A DNA stretch of 64,000 bases from Thermothielavioides terrestris NRRL 8126 (GCF_000226115.1 NC_016458.1:1736001-1800000), one strand, 5' to 3'; positions 46,260 through 60,406 are shown, counted from the first letter of the stretch. The notes: generated by a model not told the origin, from the letters alone. Numbers and translations are program-made.

Positions 46260-48971
46260 TGTTACACGTTGATGGTGCTCAGTGACCATCTAGCGGTAAA
46301 CGTATAAGGATAAGAAAGATCAATGCCTCTTAGCCTCGTTAGCCGATAAGGCAACACTCCTGAACACTAGTATATATCACAAAAGTATATTGATATAGTC
46401 TACTGTTCTACAAAGGGGTTGTAGACGAAGTTCCCTTTTTAAGGGGAACACTCATTACCTCTAACTACAATACAGTTATAGATGCCCTTACTACAGTTAT
46501 ATATAACAAGTGCCTAGGAACAAGAAGAAAAGATAGTATCTTCGCTATCATTATAGAACTTAGTATAGGATAAGGGAGTATATAGAAAGGAAAGAAAACT
46601 AATCTATATTATACTCTATATATAACTTTTATACCTATTATCTCGTCCTATAGTAATATCCTCTATTATAATATACTTGTTTACTTGTTCTATTTATCGA
46701 GATCGACTATACTATCACTAGTATAAGGGTTATCTCTCTCTACCCTAGATACTTTCGTAGCCGCTTTACGCTCGATAGATATAAGTACTCTCTTAGGTTT
46801 CTTAGGAGGATATATTGGCGTCTCCTATACTTTGTCGTCAATAGTTACTTTGCATTAGCGCTTATTGCTAGTGACCTCGATAGCTTTAGCTCCTAACGTC
46901 GATTAGGTCCCATCGTTATACTAACTCTATAGTGTCTTAGCTAGCGTTGCTAGTACGACCGATAGTATAGCCTTAGTTATAGGTATTTTACTTAGCGTCT
47001 TCTATATAAGCGGCTATATAGCTTTAACGGTATATACTATAGTCGTAGTTGTAGTATAAGCGATCTTAGGTACTGCTCTATAGTAGCTAGCGGTCTAAAT
47101 AGATATTCTAGCTTATTTTATAATAGCTACCTTTATAGTAGGTAAATCTATTATAGTAGCTTAGGTCTCAATAGCTATTAAACGGTGCTCAACGTCCTAT
47201 ATACACTATACTAGTCTTATATAGATGCTATTATATAGGTTCACTATCGTTTAAGTAGTAAGGTCGATCTTCTCTAGAAGAACGTTATTCTTATAATAGA
47301 GATCTATTATAGTCTTATTGTATACTAGCTATAGATTATTAATCTTTTCTATTTAGTGATAGTACATCTTATTAAAGTCGCTTTAGAAGGTAAAATTGCT
47401 AGGATATAAGTTACTAGCTTTACTATTTACTTCCAATATACTAATAAGCTTTACTAACTTTACTATAGTTTTTTCAACCTCTTTAACGTAAACCTAATAC
47501 TTCTAGGTAAATTAAAGTAGATCCTTAGTCAATGTTTATACCACTTTTATATCTGTTTATAGAGACTTAATAGTATTATTGTTTATAGTAACCGTATAGC
47601 TAACACCGCTTACTACGTCTATAGCTTAAACGTTGTTATAGTAGGTAAGCCTAAGCTCTATTAACATTACATTTATAGAAGGGTTGCCCTCGCCCTTAGG
47701 TGAGATATAACGTAATATAAGGATTTTAATCGCTATTAGTATATAGCTCGCTATAACTATATTTATCTTTTAGAACTCTTTAAAGGCTTTCTTAATTGTA
47801 CCTTTAATCCTTTAGATATATAGGTTATATATAAAACTAGTAGGCTTATTACTAAGATCCTTCTTTAGGACTATATAGTGAAATCTAGCGAATTACATTG
47901 CTAGCTTAGCTATATACTCGTTATTGTAATCGAAATCTATATATATATAAATAAACGCTTTGCTTATAGTAGTGATATACTTATTTATAGCTTTAGTAGG
48001 GCGACGAGAATATCTATAGGATATACGAGTCTCCTAGAGTTCTAGAATATAGTGTAGTTCAGTGGCTATATCTTCTTCGTTGTTAGCGTACTCCACTCTA
48101 TCGTTGTTAAAGGCGTCTTAATTGTTATCGGTTATAGTAGCCTTGTCCTTAGATATAATGTACAAAGCTTACTATACTTCCTTACGCTATATATAGGCAA
48201 AGGTAACGTCGTTAGTATTAGGATAGTAGATCCTAGGCGTATATTAGAGGGGCTACTCTCCTTCTATATACTTATAAGTAAAGAGAGATCTTAAATGTTC
48301 TTACACTATATTATTGTCCAACGCTCTATTATTGTCCTTAGTTACTTTATATTCGTTGTTGGAGATTACGATAGGGCTTAAGGTAATAGCCTACTATTGT
48401 TCTTTATATATAGTCTTTAAGCTATTTTGAATCGCTCTAGCTATATCAGCTTCCTTAGTAGCTATCATTTCGTTGTTATAGGCGGCTCTAGTAGCAATAT
48501 ACTTGGTTATAGCTTTATAAGACGTATACGCTTCTATAGTGTATAAAGGTATATTAGGTATACTAGTAGCCTTTTTTATATCTTCTACTTACTTTACAAT
48601 AAGGCGAGCGCTCTCCCTCTTTTAAGTACTAGTAGTATAGCCTTTAGTAAACGTCTTTCGTGTATAAAGAGGTATTCTATATATAACGAAAGCTAGATAT
48701 ATATCTCCTTCTATAATGTCGATATAATCGTCTTTAAGCGCCTTGCTACTTAATAACGTCAATAGGTCAAGGGAACTAGTTATATAGTTGCTCTTATTAG
48801 CGATATAGGTCTTATAGAGATATATAATAGAATACTTCGAGTTACAAATATAGTATAAATATATACCAATAGGTAGCAACTTATATAAATATATATAGCT
48901 CGGTAGCGAAAACGTCTAATAATTGATTATATAGCGAACGTAAACGACTATAGTATAAAATTGTTATAGAG
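46260..48971 (-). repeat. 3.03-kb LTR-like unit, copy 4, first part
   Basis: 2712 bp corresponding to the first nine-tenths of the unit, ending with the TAGAG target sequence of the nested element. The rest is at 56610-56937. A minus-strand frame of 85 codons at 48622-48879 has no recognisable domain. Confidence 0.72.
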
Positions 48972-49220
48972 TGTAACGTGCTAGCCTTATAGCGTCTGCA
49001 GATAAGTGCACGATGTTCTATTCAACTACCTTAAGGAAGGAAAAAGGAGAAGTACAGGCTATGGTCCCTACGCGTAGAGTTTTTTAGGGGTTCGCAAAGT
49101 AGGTTCGGACCGACGTTATTCTAGGCACGAGGCAGGCCTGCTATAGGTCCGTCCCGGGGCCGCCACGGATCCTAGGCGTAGCCCTATATACCTAGCCCGA
49201 GTATAGCCCGGTCTATAATA
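48972..49220 (-). repeat. Left (3') LTR of nested Gypsy element
   Basis: 249 bp, same length as the right LTR. The plus strand begins TGTAACGTG and ends CTATAATA, where the terminal CA has become TA. Differences from the right LTR that I could compare are transitions, with each copy keeping C or G at sites mutated in the other. Confidence 0.9.
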
Positions 49221-49236
49221 TACCCCCCCCGCCCCG
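49221..49236 (-). promoter_or_regulatory. Polypurine tract of nested Gypsy element
   Basis: Minus-strand CGGGGCGGGGGGGGTA, directly abutting the 3' LTR. It is the primer for plus-strand DNA synthesis in LTR retrotransposons, and its position fixes the element's orientation. Confidence 0.75.
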
Positions 49237-52200
49237 TTGGGTAGCTAAATTGGAGTATATATAACGTCGTATCGAGTACGGTTCAGGTCTAGTGTAGTGC
49301 TAGTCGTAATAGACGCTGGCACTTGCTATCCAGTTGCATAGCGCCTACCTCGCTATTGGGGTAGTCTAGCGTAGTTGCCTATTGAGGCCTTGCCGTTTAT
49401 AGCTATCCTATTGCCTAGGCTCGAGTTGTTTATTTATATCGCCTAGCAAGCCGCTAATTGGCCCTTCCTCGCTTTATACATTTGTATATCGCAACTATAT
49501 TGTACTGAGTGTACCCGCTGATTATATACGATCTAACCCCGCCTACTGTCATTTAAACCCCTCCTTCTACGTAACTTGACTTTCTCGTGTTTTCTTCCTA
49601 TACCCAACGCGCGCCTCCCTTTCCTCCCCTATAATCCGTTTTTCCCCCTTCTTATATAGTGATATCGTTCTCCCTATTCTGCTTTGTATACGTTTCTTTT
49701 CTTTCGCGCCCCTACCTCGCGTCTACTTACACCTTCGAGCACGTTGCTCGTTACCGCCTCGGCTCCTATAAAAGTCTCTTCGTCCCTCTCCTCGATAGCG
49801 ATATAGTTCTAAAACTCGCTTACTACGTTTATATATAGGAACGCTAAAATATTAGTCGCCGCCACTACTCTTAAAGGTAGTAGCGTAGGCCACTATTCTA
49901 GTAGTAATAATAACGAAGACTATAATGTAAGTACTTCTAGGACGACTCTGCTACAGATCTAAGTCGCTTATTAACTATGATGTTATAGAACTGAAATAAT
50001 CGCCAAAAGAACGATAAGCTGTCGATTAACGAGTTTATTGTCGAAGGAGACTTCGACGACGAAGAAAATAAACTGCTCCTTAACAAAGGAGAGTTCTATA
50101 TATAGTGTATTGCTCGCCTTCTTAGCGGCATTAAGGTCGAATATACCCTTGGTCGTAGCAAATCCTATAAGGAATATCGGAGGGCCTATACTATATACGA
50201 GTAGAACTCTACATTGTAGGCAATAAACCCCTGCCTTCAGTCTAGTCTAAAGAAAATCCTTAAAGTATATGATATAGGCTAGGCTATTGAGACCCTAGCC
50301 TAGAAGAAGACGAGCTTATAGCCCGCTCGCTATATAGTCTTTAAACGCGAATTCTAGAAGTTGACGTAGTCTTTCTAGACTACTTTTAACAACGTATAGA
50401 TATATCGTGTTCCTACTTAGCTAGCACTACTCCCTCTATCCGTTACTAAGTGGACCCCAACTTACATTGTCCCCTAGACCCTAGTCGCCTCTCCTACTAC
50501 GCTAAGCTACTATAGGGCTTTAGTACCCTATAATCTATCTACCTCCTCCCTAGACCGCTTTACCTAGCTAGTCGCCTACCTAACTTATCGCTTAATAAGT
50601 AACGAGGAAGCCTATTAGTACGATATATACTATCTAGTCGACGCTATTACGATAGTCGTTAATACCAATAACCGCCTTATCAACTATATTTTAAGCTTGC
50701 TATAGTCTAGCCCCTCTCTACGAAGCGACTATAGTACAACTCCTACTAAGTACGATATTACCCTAGTTCCCTTCGTTTTACGTCCCTAGCGCTATCTATC
50801 CTCTCTCTTCGAGAACCTCGCCTATGTCCCTTAGAAGCGTGCTAATCCCCTACCCTAAACCCCTAGCGAGTCTAATAGATAGCTAATTATAAAGGTGCTC
50901 TTGTCGCTTAACAAGGGTGTCAAGTACCTACCTACTAGCGATATAGTATTATCTAGAGACGAAGAGGCTATAGAGTAGGGCTAGAGACGGCTCTATCCCC
51001 TACTATAGCCCCGCTCCTACTTTATCCTATACCTCGACCCATTATCGAACTAACCTACTAACTAGAGTAGTTGCAGTAACTTTAATATCCGCCTCTACTC
51101 TACCTCAAAGATCCTAGAGTAGATAATATATTGGCCGCTAACCTCGCCTCCTTTCAACTTGTACCTAGGTATCCTATAATACTATAGGATTGACGCTAAG
51201 GTAAAGCTAAAGGACTACCTATATCTAAAGAAGGAGACCTAGTTGACGTGTTAGGGCCTCTCTACGCTTATATTTTTCTTATCGTTCTTTTGTAATAAGG
51301 CTATAGCTAGATATATCGGGGTGACTATATGCCTAGTGGTACTATCGAGCTATATTCGTTTTATCGTTGTCGTTTCTTATAGGGTAGTCTATATATAAAC
51401 ATTGCATTTTCCCTTCCTCCTTTAGTTCAATACTAGCCTATCGTTGTATTATACGTTTCCCTATTCCTATTTAAACTCGTCGAGTATAGTAGTATCTAAG
51501 AAGTTCTTTAGGGGCTCCTACGTTGGTTTATTGTAATCTATCTACTTGATATATACGTTACAATTGTTTCCTTTCCCTCTAGTGTTCTAAGCTTTGAGGA
51601 TCGCCTCTACCTTATACTCCTACTAAGGAATACCCTCCTCCGACGTAACCTATATAGAGTCTAGCCGCTTATCTATAACTTTCTATAAAAGGAGTGGATC
51701 GGAGGCTACTCGCTCGACTAGATCGATATAGAAGGTTGGGTATAGACTACTTAGTATATTAAACGTTACTGTCAAAGGGGTAGGTACTACAACTACCTTA
51801 TACTTAGCATTTAGCTAGTCGAGTTTCTTACTAAGGCGGTTCGTCTTTATATTATATAGAGAGAGCTATACCTCGTCCCCTACCTTAAACCTCTTAGCTA
51901 GGCGGCAAGAGCAGTTTATATTCGTCTACTGCTACTACTATATATATACGATAGCTACTTAGGTCTACTCTATTTCCTCCTTTAGATAGCGGAGGAACCT
52001 AGCAACGTAGCTCTCTAAGGTCGCTATAAACGCCGTTGAGATTATAATAAGTTGTATAGGGCTTATATCGAACCTATAGAGGAGGTAGTTCAGGCTTATC
52101 CTAGTTATAGACAAGTCCCTATTGTTAAATGTAAACTAGTAGGCTAGAAGGTATTTAAGCTAGTCGTACTACGTAAAGGAGATAAAGATCTAGAGGATAG

Positions 52201-53639
52201 TCTATACCTCTTAGTTGACTCGCTTTGTTCCCCTATCCGTCTAGGGATAGTAAAAAGTCGATAGGAGCTACTCTACTTCTATTACTTTATATAGCGTAGT
52301 CTAGAACCTACTCAACTAGTCTAACCTATAGTCGGTTATAATTTAAGTTAGGAACCTATAGAAGCGCTACTATATATTATAGAACTAGAGAGTACACTCT
52401 TCTACTCCTATCGAATATATCGCCTCGAGCTATATATACTTAGAGAGGTGGTTGGTAATTACTATAAGGTAGTTAGGCGCCCTCTCGTCTTTTATAGAGA
52501 AGTCGGTTATAAAGTCAATAGAGATCTATTTCCAAAAGCGATTAGGGATAGGCAAAGGTTGTAAAAGCCCTTGACGTAGCTGCTAGAAGATCTTGCTCCG
52601 ACGGTACTAGTTATAGTTCCTAATGAACCGCTTTATATTAGACAATATAAAGTCCTAATAGTAATCTCTCTAGAGCATTTTAAATAGCTTATTATACCCT
52701 AGGTATCCTAATATAACTAAGTTATAGATCTACTAGATAATTATAGTAGTTAGAAGCTCCTATATAAGGAGCTAAAGACAGCTATAGAACTAGAGCGCGC
52801 TTTATATATTAAGGGAGTAGTCTACGATCTAGGTTTATACTATGTTCGCCTCTTTTAGAAACTTCTAAGCTCCGTTATAAACGGCCTAAAGCCGATAAAC
52901 GTAGTACTTATCTCCAACAATACCCTCGTCTTATAGGGCTACGAGCTACTTATCTTCGAAGAGTATCTCTCCTATAGGTAACCTAGCCTCCTCCTATACG
53001 CTAGTCTAGTACACTTTGATCAAAGGAAGTAGCTAGGCAATATACTAGCTATCTTTAGGCTCGTCTTGTTTACGCTAAGAGAGTATATTAGGGTATAAGG
53101 CCTAGGATCCTAGCTAGTACTTTAGCTTGAAGTTAAATAGGGAGAGCGTCTCCGCCTATTAGGCCTACCGTTTACTAATTGGACGTAGCTAGGTAAAATA
53201 CTTAAAGTTCTTATAGTTGGTTAAGATAATAAAGGGGGCTACTATACTTCGAAGCTCCGCCAACTAGGCTTTGAGATATAAGATAATAGCTAATAGCTCT
53301 TTATTATAGATAGTGTAGTTACATTTAGTAAAGCTTAGTTTTATAGAGTAGTAGACTATAGGGTAAAGAACCCCGTCCTCTCCCCACTGAGACAAGTATC
53401 TACTAAGTGCTATACTAGAATAGTCCACTTCTATAATCGTCTCTCTCTTAGGATCCTATTAGGCGAGGATCAGCTCCGATATAAACGTGGCCTTAAGTAT
53501 ATCGAAAGTGTCCTACTCCTCTTTGCCTTAGTGGAAGGGGACGTTCTTATAGGTAAGGCGTATTAATAGAGCTACCTTCTTAGAGAAGTTGGGGATAAAG
53601 TCGCGATAGAAATTAGCGAATCCTAGGAAGCTCTATACT

Positions 53640-53890
53640 CCTTAGACCTTATAGAGTACCTCCTATTCGTAGATAGCCTTGATCTTCTTAGGGTCGGGGC
53701 GGATATAGACCCCTACCTCTACGATATACCCTAGGTACTTGACTTCCTTTACCGTAAATATATATTTCTTAAGGTCTAAGTTGAGGCCTATGTCCCTTAG
53801 TCTTTAGAGGACCTCGTATACCTTCCTTATATAGTCCTTTTGGCTCCTACTCGAATATACTAAGATATCGTCAAAGTATACCGTTATATA
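53640..53890 (-). pseudogene. Reverse transcriptase of nested Gypsy element
   Basis: Minus strand shows VYFDDILVYS at about 53852-53883 and, about 90 bp further on, EVKYLGYIVEVGV followed by RPDPKKIKAI. This is the standard Ty3/Gypsy order of the catalytic box and the LG.v....G....p.Ki block. Both catalytic aspartates are intact, but stops interrupt the frame nearby, so the protein is not made. Confidence 0.8.
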
Positions 53891-56360
53891 GTCTCTTAGC
53901 GTTAGACTAAGAGCATTATTAATATATCTCTAGAACGTTGTAGGAGTATCTATAAGCCTAAAGAGATAAACTAACTACTCGAATAGTCTAAACCTTATAT
54001 AAAACGCTATAAGGTACTTGTCCCCTTTAGCTATCCGAATATAGTAGAACATAGCCCTAATGTCTAGCTTTATAAGCTATTTGGCTTTAACTAAGGACCA
54101 AAGAGTCTCCTTAATCAGAGGGAGTAGGTACTAGTCTTGCTTAGTGATCTTGTTCAAAGCTCGGTAGTCTATATAGAACCTTTATCCTCCTCCTAGCTTC
54201 TTTACGAAGAGGACTAGGGCAGCTATCGATAAAGAACTTACCTAGATCTATCCTTTATCCAATAGATCTACGACCTATTTCCGAATTTCTAAGAGATAGT
54301 CCCTTAGTATATTATACAAAGGTCCCTATAGGAGCTTAGGAAGTTTTTCGTCTAGGCCTATCTTAAAACGGATATAATGGTTGGCCTCCCTTCGATAGGA
54401 GGGGAGGTCGTTCGCCTTCTCCTTGTCGAAGAGGTCGGCGAAGTTATATAGCTCCTCTAGTAGGGCGACCTTCGGGTCTAGGTCAGTATCGGGCTAGGAG
54501 ATAGCCGCTCCTAGTATAGTAGTTATCTCGTAGATACTAGTAACGAGGAACGTATCTTATACCCCTTTAGACTTCTTCCTTTATACCCTATAGGCCAAGC
54601 CTACGAATACTATACCTATAATTAGAGTAGCGTTGGCTTCCTTCTACTATAAAGAGCATTTATATACCTATAGGCTACTTTATAAATTAATAGTAAAGAC
54701 CTCGTTGGCTAAGTCTAGTACGATCCTACAGTGGTTTATCTAGGGGAGCCCTAATATAACGTTGTAGGCTAGCCCTAGTACTATATAGAATATAGCAGTA
54801 CTAATCTACCTATCGATATTTATTATAACGTAGACGATATATATAATTTTCTTTATAATTTATACCCCCTTGACTATAATACCTAGGGTATAGAGAGTTA
54901 GTAGACTTATTTACTTAATCCCTAACCTCTAATATACTCTTTTACTAATAGCTCTATAGCTCTAGTATCTACTATCCACTTATATATTTATAAAACTAAA
55001 AGAGTTTAGAAAAACAGGGATAAGAAAGAGGGGCTTATCCATTCTCTCTCTAATCTCTATAAACTCGTTCTATAAGTAGCTAGGTCCTTTCGGCCCCTAT
55101 ATAAGACTTTGTATAGGGGCTACTCTTTTCTTTCCTCCTCCTTAGAGAGGGAGTCCTCCTCTATCTATTCTTTGGCCTCCAACTTATTGATATCGACCTA
55201 AGGAGCTAGTCTCTTAGCTAAGGCGAAGGGATAGGTAGCTACGAAGTAGCCCTAGCGTTTACAACGAATATAGGCTCTAGCCTATTAGTATACTATATAT
55301 ACCTCGTCGCTTACCTACTTCGCCTATAGCGCGTTTACACCTCATTTTCCTCTATTCTACTACTACTTTCCTCTATAACCCCTATTGGTTCCCTTCTAGG
55401 CTAGGGCAATATAGATCGTATTGATCCCGATTATCGGTATATCTCTATCTATATCCTTCTCTACGTCTACGTTAGGCCTAGGTCGCTTACCCTAAGACCG
55501 CTAGTATTGTTCCTCTAGATAGAAGGCCTCTAGGTCGATAGCGATCTTATAGTACTTTGTAACGGCTATAGTATAGTTGTTCTATAAGACCCCTTGTCCT
55601 ACTATAATATACTTCAACTTCAGGGAGAGGCATCGTTATAGTCTAATAAGTTGTACCTTATTACTCTAATTGAGTCCTCTAGCCTTCGATAGCTTCGTCT
55701 TAAAGCGAACAATAAAGGAGGAGAACAGCTCGTTGTCTCCTTAGCGGAGTATATCTAGCTCTATTAAGGCTATAACCTACTTATAGGGGTTTATATAGAC
55801 TATCGTAAGATACTCGAGAAACGTTCCTAGGTCGTAGTTGTAGCTAGGTCCTCCCGACTTATAGAAGGCTACGACCTTGGCCTAGACCCTCCGGCTAAGG
55901 TTCCTCTAAATGAATACCTATTAGTCGTAAGGACCTCCGATAAAGTCCTAGTCCACTACTAGGACGTACACTATCATAGCCCTCTAGGTGGCAAAGAGCT
56001 CCTTTTTACCGTCGAAGGGTTGTCCTATAGGGAGGCGCTTCCACTATATCTAGGGAGCTACTAGAGCCGCGGTATCAGTTGTCGAAGCCTAGGCGTTGGC
56101 TACTATAAAGGCGTTTATAGTCTAAGCTACAGCAATCTAAGCTATACAAAGTTCCTTAATAGTTGCGTTCTAACGTACGATCGTCTCCTATAAAAGTTGG
56201 AAGTGTTCGTAGACCTAATTTAGGTCTAGGACCTATAGGACGCCTAGGTTGTTTATAGTAGCGTCTAGCCCATTTGGTACCAGCGTCGAAACGCCTAGCG
56301 TATTGCTCTCGTCTATACCTAAAAGTAATAGCTGCTCTATCTATATAAAAGTAGTTGAAC

Positions 56361-56609
56361 TGTAATGTACTAGCTTTATAGCGTCTACAGATAAGCGTAC
56401 GATATTCTATTCAACTACCTTAAGGAAGGAAAAAGGAGAAGTATAGGCTACGGTCCCTACGTATAGAGTTTTTCAGGGGTTCGCGAAGTGGGTTCGGACC
56501 GACGTTATTCCGGGCGCGAGGCGGGCCCGCTACGGGTCCGTCCTAGGGCCGCTACGGATCCTAGGCGTAGCCCTACATACCTAGCCTAGGTATAGCCCGG
56601 TCTATAATA
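56361..56609 (-). repeat. Right (5') LTR of nested Gypsy element
   Basis: 249 bp, beginning TGTAATGTAC on the plus strand and ending CTATAATA, followed by the TAGAG duplication. Keeps GC-rich blocks (for example GGGCGCGAGGCGGGCCCG) that are partly mutated in the left copy. Confidence 0.9.
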
Positions 56610-56614
56610 TAGAG

Positions 56615-56937
56615 AATAAATATATTGAGGTTAATATATAAAGAGAAAGGAAATTATAGTAACTTACGTTAAGCTGTTCTAAAAGTAAATAAAAACAATA
56701 GTACAGTGACTATAGCCGACGAACAGTGTTATCATCTAGCGGCAGCCAATAAATGGAAATTCCTACCCTTAAGGTTTAGAGCTCTATACCTTTATAGTAA
56801 TAGATTAGCTCCCCCTAACCATTTGTAGGTCAAGGCTAGTAGCGAATCTATATATAGGAAAACTAGAATATATAAAGCGCTTAACGAACTGAATAACTAT
56901 AGTTTTATAACTAAAAACGATAGTACTATCCTAAGCA
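56615..56937 (-). repeat. 3.03-kb LTR-like unit, copy 4, second part
   Basis: The remaining 323 bp of the split unit, matching 3163-3485 and about 6200-6524. Ends CTAAGCA, the only copy in which the terminal CA is intact. Confidence 0.72.
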
Positions 56938-59656
56938 AGGGATAAGGAAAAGAGAAAAAGAAGATCTATAAGATAGAAGACGATGCTTATATATCTAATA
57001 GTAGTATAACGGTAATAGATATACTAAAGTAAATATATCTTATTAAGGAAAGTAAGAATGAACAAAAATAAGAGAAGGAAATAGGAAAGAAGGAAAGAGA
57101 AAGTCAATAATAGTATAGCTATTACTAGTCGCTACCCTTCCTTTATAGTAGCTCTACAACAATTTGGTTCTAAGATCAAGGAATCTCCGTCACTTCTTCC
57201 TATTCTTTGATAGCAATACCTTTATTATAGTGTTCTTTCTCCTAGTCAATGGGATACGCTTTCTTATATTCTTCGACTAGCTCTCTAGCATCGTTAACAA
57301 GCTAAATATATATAATCTACTAGTCGTCCTTAGCGGTATACCCCTTCTATTATACTAGATACTTGACCTTAGGTCTTCTATTCCTCTAGATGATATACCG
57401 TTATACGATTCTCTTAACTTCCTAATGCTTGTTTCTATCAACGATTATAGGGCTAGAGGGTTCTATATTATAGCTAAAGGGGTCTTTCCTTTGATCTAGT
57501 TTCTATAATTAAGAAATAGAAACTATAGGATAGACTCTTTACCTAGCTAGGAAGTCAAGCTTATAGACGTTCTTATTAATTTTATAAACAATCTTAAATA
57601 GTCTTACCTACTATAGTGACTACTTTCGTTTAGGCTTGCTTAGGAGATAGTATCTATCGTATAGTCGTAGGTAAATAGTATCTCCTATTTCGAACTTAAT
57701 AGGTATATACTTATCATTATAACGTATTTTCGTAATAGCGCCTATATAGTCGATCTGTTCTACTACTTCCTCCTAGTACTATTGTCTAAAGACATTGATA
57801 GTTTTAACGAAGGCAACGATACCTTTCTTATAGTAAAGTATATCTAGAATAAAATATAGTTTAAAGCTATATATCAACTCGTTTAGTAACTTTCTAATAG
57901 TGATTATAAATATATTGTTAAGGTTGTACTATAATATAAAGAGAAATAGAGGCTATAGCGTTTCTAGTTTTTCTATAGCTTCTATATAAATAGCGATTTC
58001 TACCGTCTAGTTCGTCCTTTCTAACTAACTATCCGTCTAAAGATAATAGGCTATCGAGAAAAGGAAGTTAACGCCTAGGATATAAAAGATTTCCCTCTAT
58101 AGGTCAAAGGTGAACTTAGTATCTTAGTCGCTAATGATTTACACTAGGAGTCCCTAATCTATATATATCAATGCTCTAAGGATTATAACTGCCTATTCCT
58201 CTATTAATATCTTATCGTTTCTAGCTATAAGAAGCTTTTTCTTACTAAACTTATAGGTTATAGTGTATATAGCGTTGAGGATTAGGTACTTCTTCGTCGA
58301 CTACAGTGTCCCTTTAGAAGGTATAGTAGGTAAACTAATAATGAAATCTATAGTAATAGTATAGAAAGGCTATAGTAGCGTCTAAATTAGCTAAAGGTCT
58401 CTAGGCTTTAGCTCTCTTAAAGTCTAGTTCTCTCTATATATAGGGCAGTGCTAGATATACTTATATACTATCTAGCGCTTTCAGTTAAAAGCGAATGCTA
58501 AGCGGTTCGCTATTATATTGTCTATACCAAAGTAGTAAATGTTGTTATATACAATGGTAAGAATATCTTTAATATAGTTGCTAGGGATATAAAGCTTCTT
58601 TATTCCTTTACAATCGACGTAGTAAAGGAGACTGTCCTTCAATTTATAGAGCCTAATCTATAGTTTTCGGTACTACCTTCTATATAGCTCTCCTTTTCGC
58701 TTTTTACGTTCTTTCTACTTAACGATCTTCTTAGTTTATTCCTCTATATTATAGAAACTTCTAATGATCTTGTTGTACTAATAGTCGTTAAGGTAAGCTA
58801 TAGTTAACTTAGCTTTAAACTTGTTACTAATAATTAGCTTAAAGATACTAGTGTCTATAGTATAGTATTCTTTAGTGTTAATCTAAGTAGTAAACCAAAT
58901 GTCCTCTAGTTCGTTAGTATTGTTTTAAGCTTCGTTAAAGGCGTCTTCCTCGAAGGTCGATAAACGTAATAAAGCGTCTAGTACAACGTTGAGCTTTCCT
59001 AGTATATAGAAAATGTTAAGGTCGAACTAGGATAGCTAGTTTATAACGTTAACGAACTTTAAATTGGCTTTTATAAAGTCTATAGTAGCGAGAGATATAT
59101 ACTTTATAATGCCTTTAGTCGCTATATAGTCTATTAGGATATTTATAGAATATTGGTTTAACTATATTATCTTCTAGAGCTTCCTAACTACCTAAACGAT
59201 AGTAGCGACTTCTACTTCTATACTCCTATACTTCTTTTCTATATTAGAGGTCAGATAGGAGAGGAATATAATAGGTTAGATCTCGCTATTTAGAATATCT
59301 TAGCTAAGGATACTAATGCCATCCTACTCGCTATAGAGTTAAAAGACGATTACTCTATATCCTTTGCCATTTATATCAAGTTTAATAAACAACGGCTTGT
59401 TAAAGCAATAATAATATAGGAAGTACTACTTATATAGGTGTTCCTATAGTAACCTAAAGGACTCTAGTTCTACTAGTATAGGCTCGAATTTAGCATTCGA
59501 GGTAAATACCTTCCTAACGTTCTTTGACTTAGCGATAAGAAGGTCTCCGTTCACTCTCCCTTAGGCAAGGAGCTTAGTTTTATAGTCCTATAGAGGCTAT
59601 ACTTTCGCTATATACTATAGAATGCCTTTATATAGCTATCTGGCTATACCTAGGTA

Positions 59657-59932
59657 CTACTCTAAGGTTTCTAGAGTATTAGGAAACTTAAGCTTCTTAA
59701 ATATAGCGATTCTATCATCTATCTTAGCTACTCCTTCACTATTGACTATATAGCCGAGAAGTCTAACTAATAGATAGGCTATAAAAGATTTTTCTACCGA
59801 AATGTAAACGTATACTTTGTCGAGGATGTCAAGAACTATTTTAATATACTTGAGGTACTCCTTTATATTCTTATTAGCGATAATAATATCGTTGATATAG
59901 ATATATATAAAATGCTTATACTTATAGAACAA
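59657..59932 (-). pseudogene. Gypsy reverse transcriptase remnant (right copy)
   Basis: A 91-codon frame reading HFIYIYINDIIIANKN, then SVEKSFIAYL, RLLGYIVNSEG and a C-terminal FPNTLETLE. These match the YIDDIIIAS...S.EKS.L.Y..V.LLG..V...G pattern of a fungal Gypsy clade. YIND replaces YIDD. It is homologous to 9250-9510. The frame is open only because RIP stops happen to miss it. Confidence 0.78.
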
Positions 59933-60406
59933 GCAGTCTATAAAGCGCTATACGAAGGCTAGCGAGTTTTTGAATCCTATTAGTACAACGTTTAAACGTT
60001 CTAAACCTTTAGGACTAATAACTACTATATAGTTATAGTGCTCTTCTACGATAGGAAGCTAGAAGAAGAATCTAAAGACGTTAAACGCTATAAAGATTGT
60101 ATTGCCTATTATTATATTTATAATATCGTCCTAGTTAAGCAATGGATATACGTCTAGTACTACTAACGTATTTAAAGGCCAAAGGTCTACTACAGCTCTG
60201 CCTTTCGTTTTTCTAACGACTATATAGTAGACTACGAAGACTAGGTAAGCGATAAGAGTTGACTAGTCTATAAAGTCTATCTTTCTTTACGCTTATAGCT
60301 TGTTATACTCTTCGTCAATAATCGCTTAGTCCTTAGTGCTTAGTAGGTAGATCTAAACGGGCTTAAGCTAATTCTACTATTTATCGACAAGTAGGATCCT
60401 TATCTT

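Larger units (their letters stand above)
48972..56609 (-). mobile_element. Complete nested Ty3/Gypsy retrotransposon, RIP-mutated
   Basis: A 7638-bp element bounded by 249-bp LTRs (48972-49220 and 56361-56609) and a perfect 5-bp target duplication TAGAG (48967-48971, 56610-56614). A polypurine tract lies at 49221-49236 on the minus strand, directly next to the left LTR, so the left LTR is the 3' one and the element reads right to left. The minus strand encodes reverse transcriptase near 53.7-53.9 kb with an intact VYFDDILVYS box. Gag should lie at about 55-56.3 kb and RNase H/integrase at about 51.5-53.5 kb, but stops prevent firm limits. It retains more GC-rich patches than the host element, consistent with later arrival. 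Confidence 0.88.
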
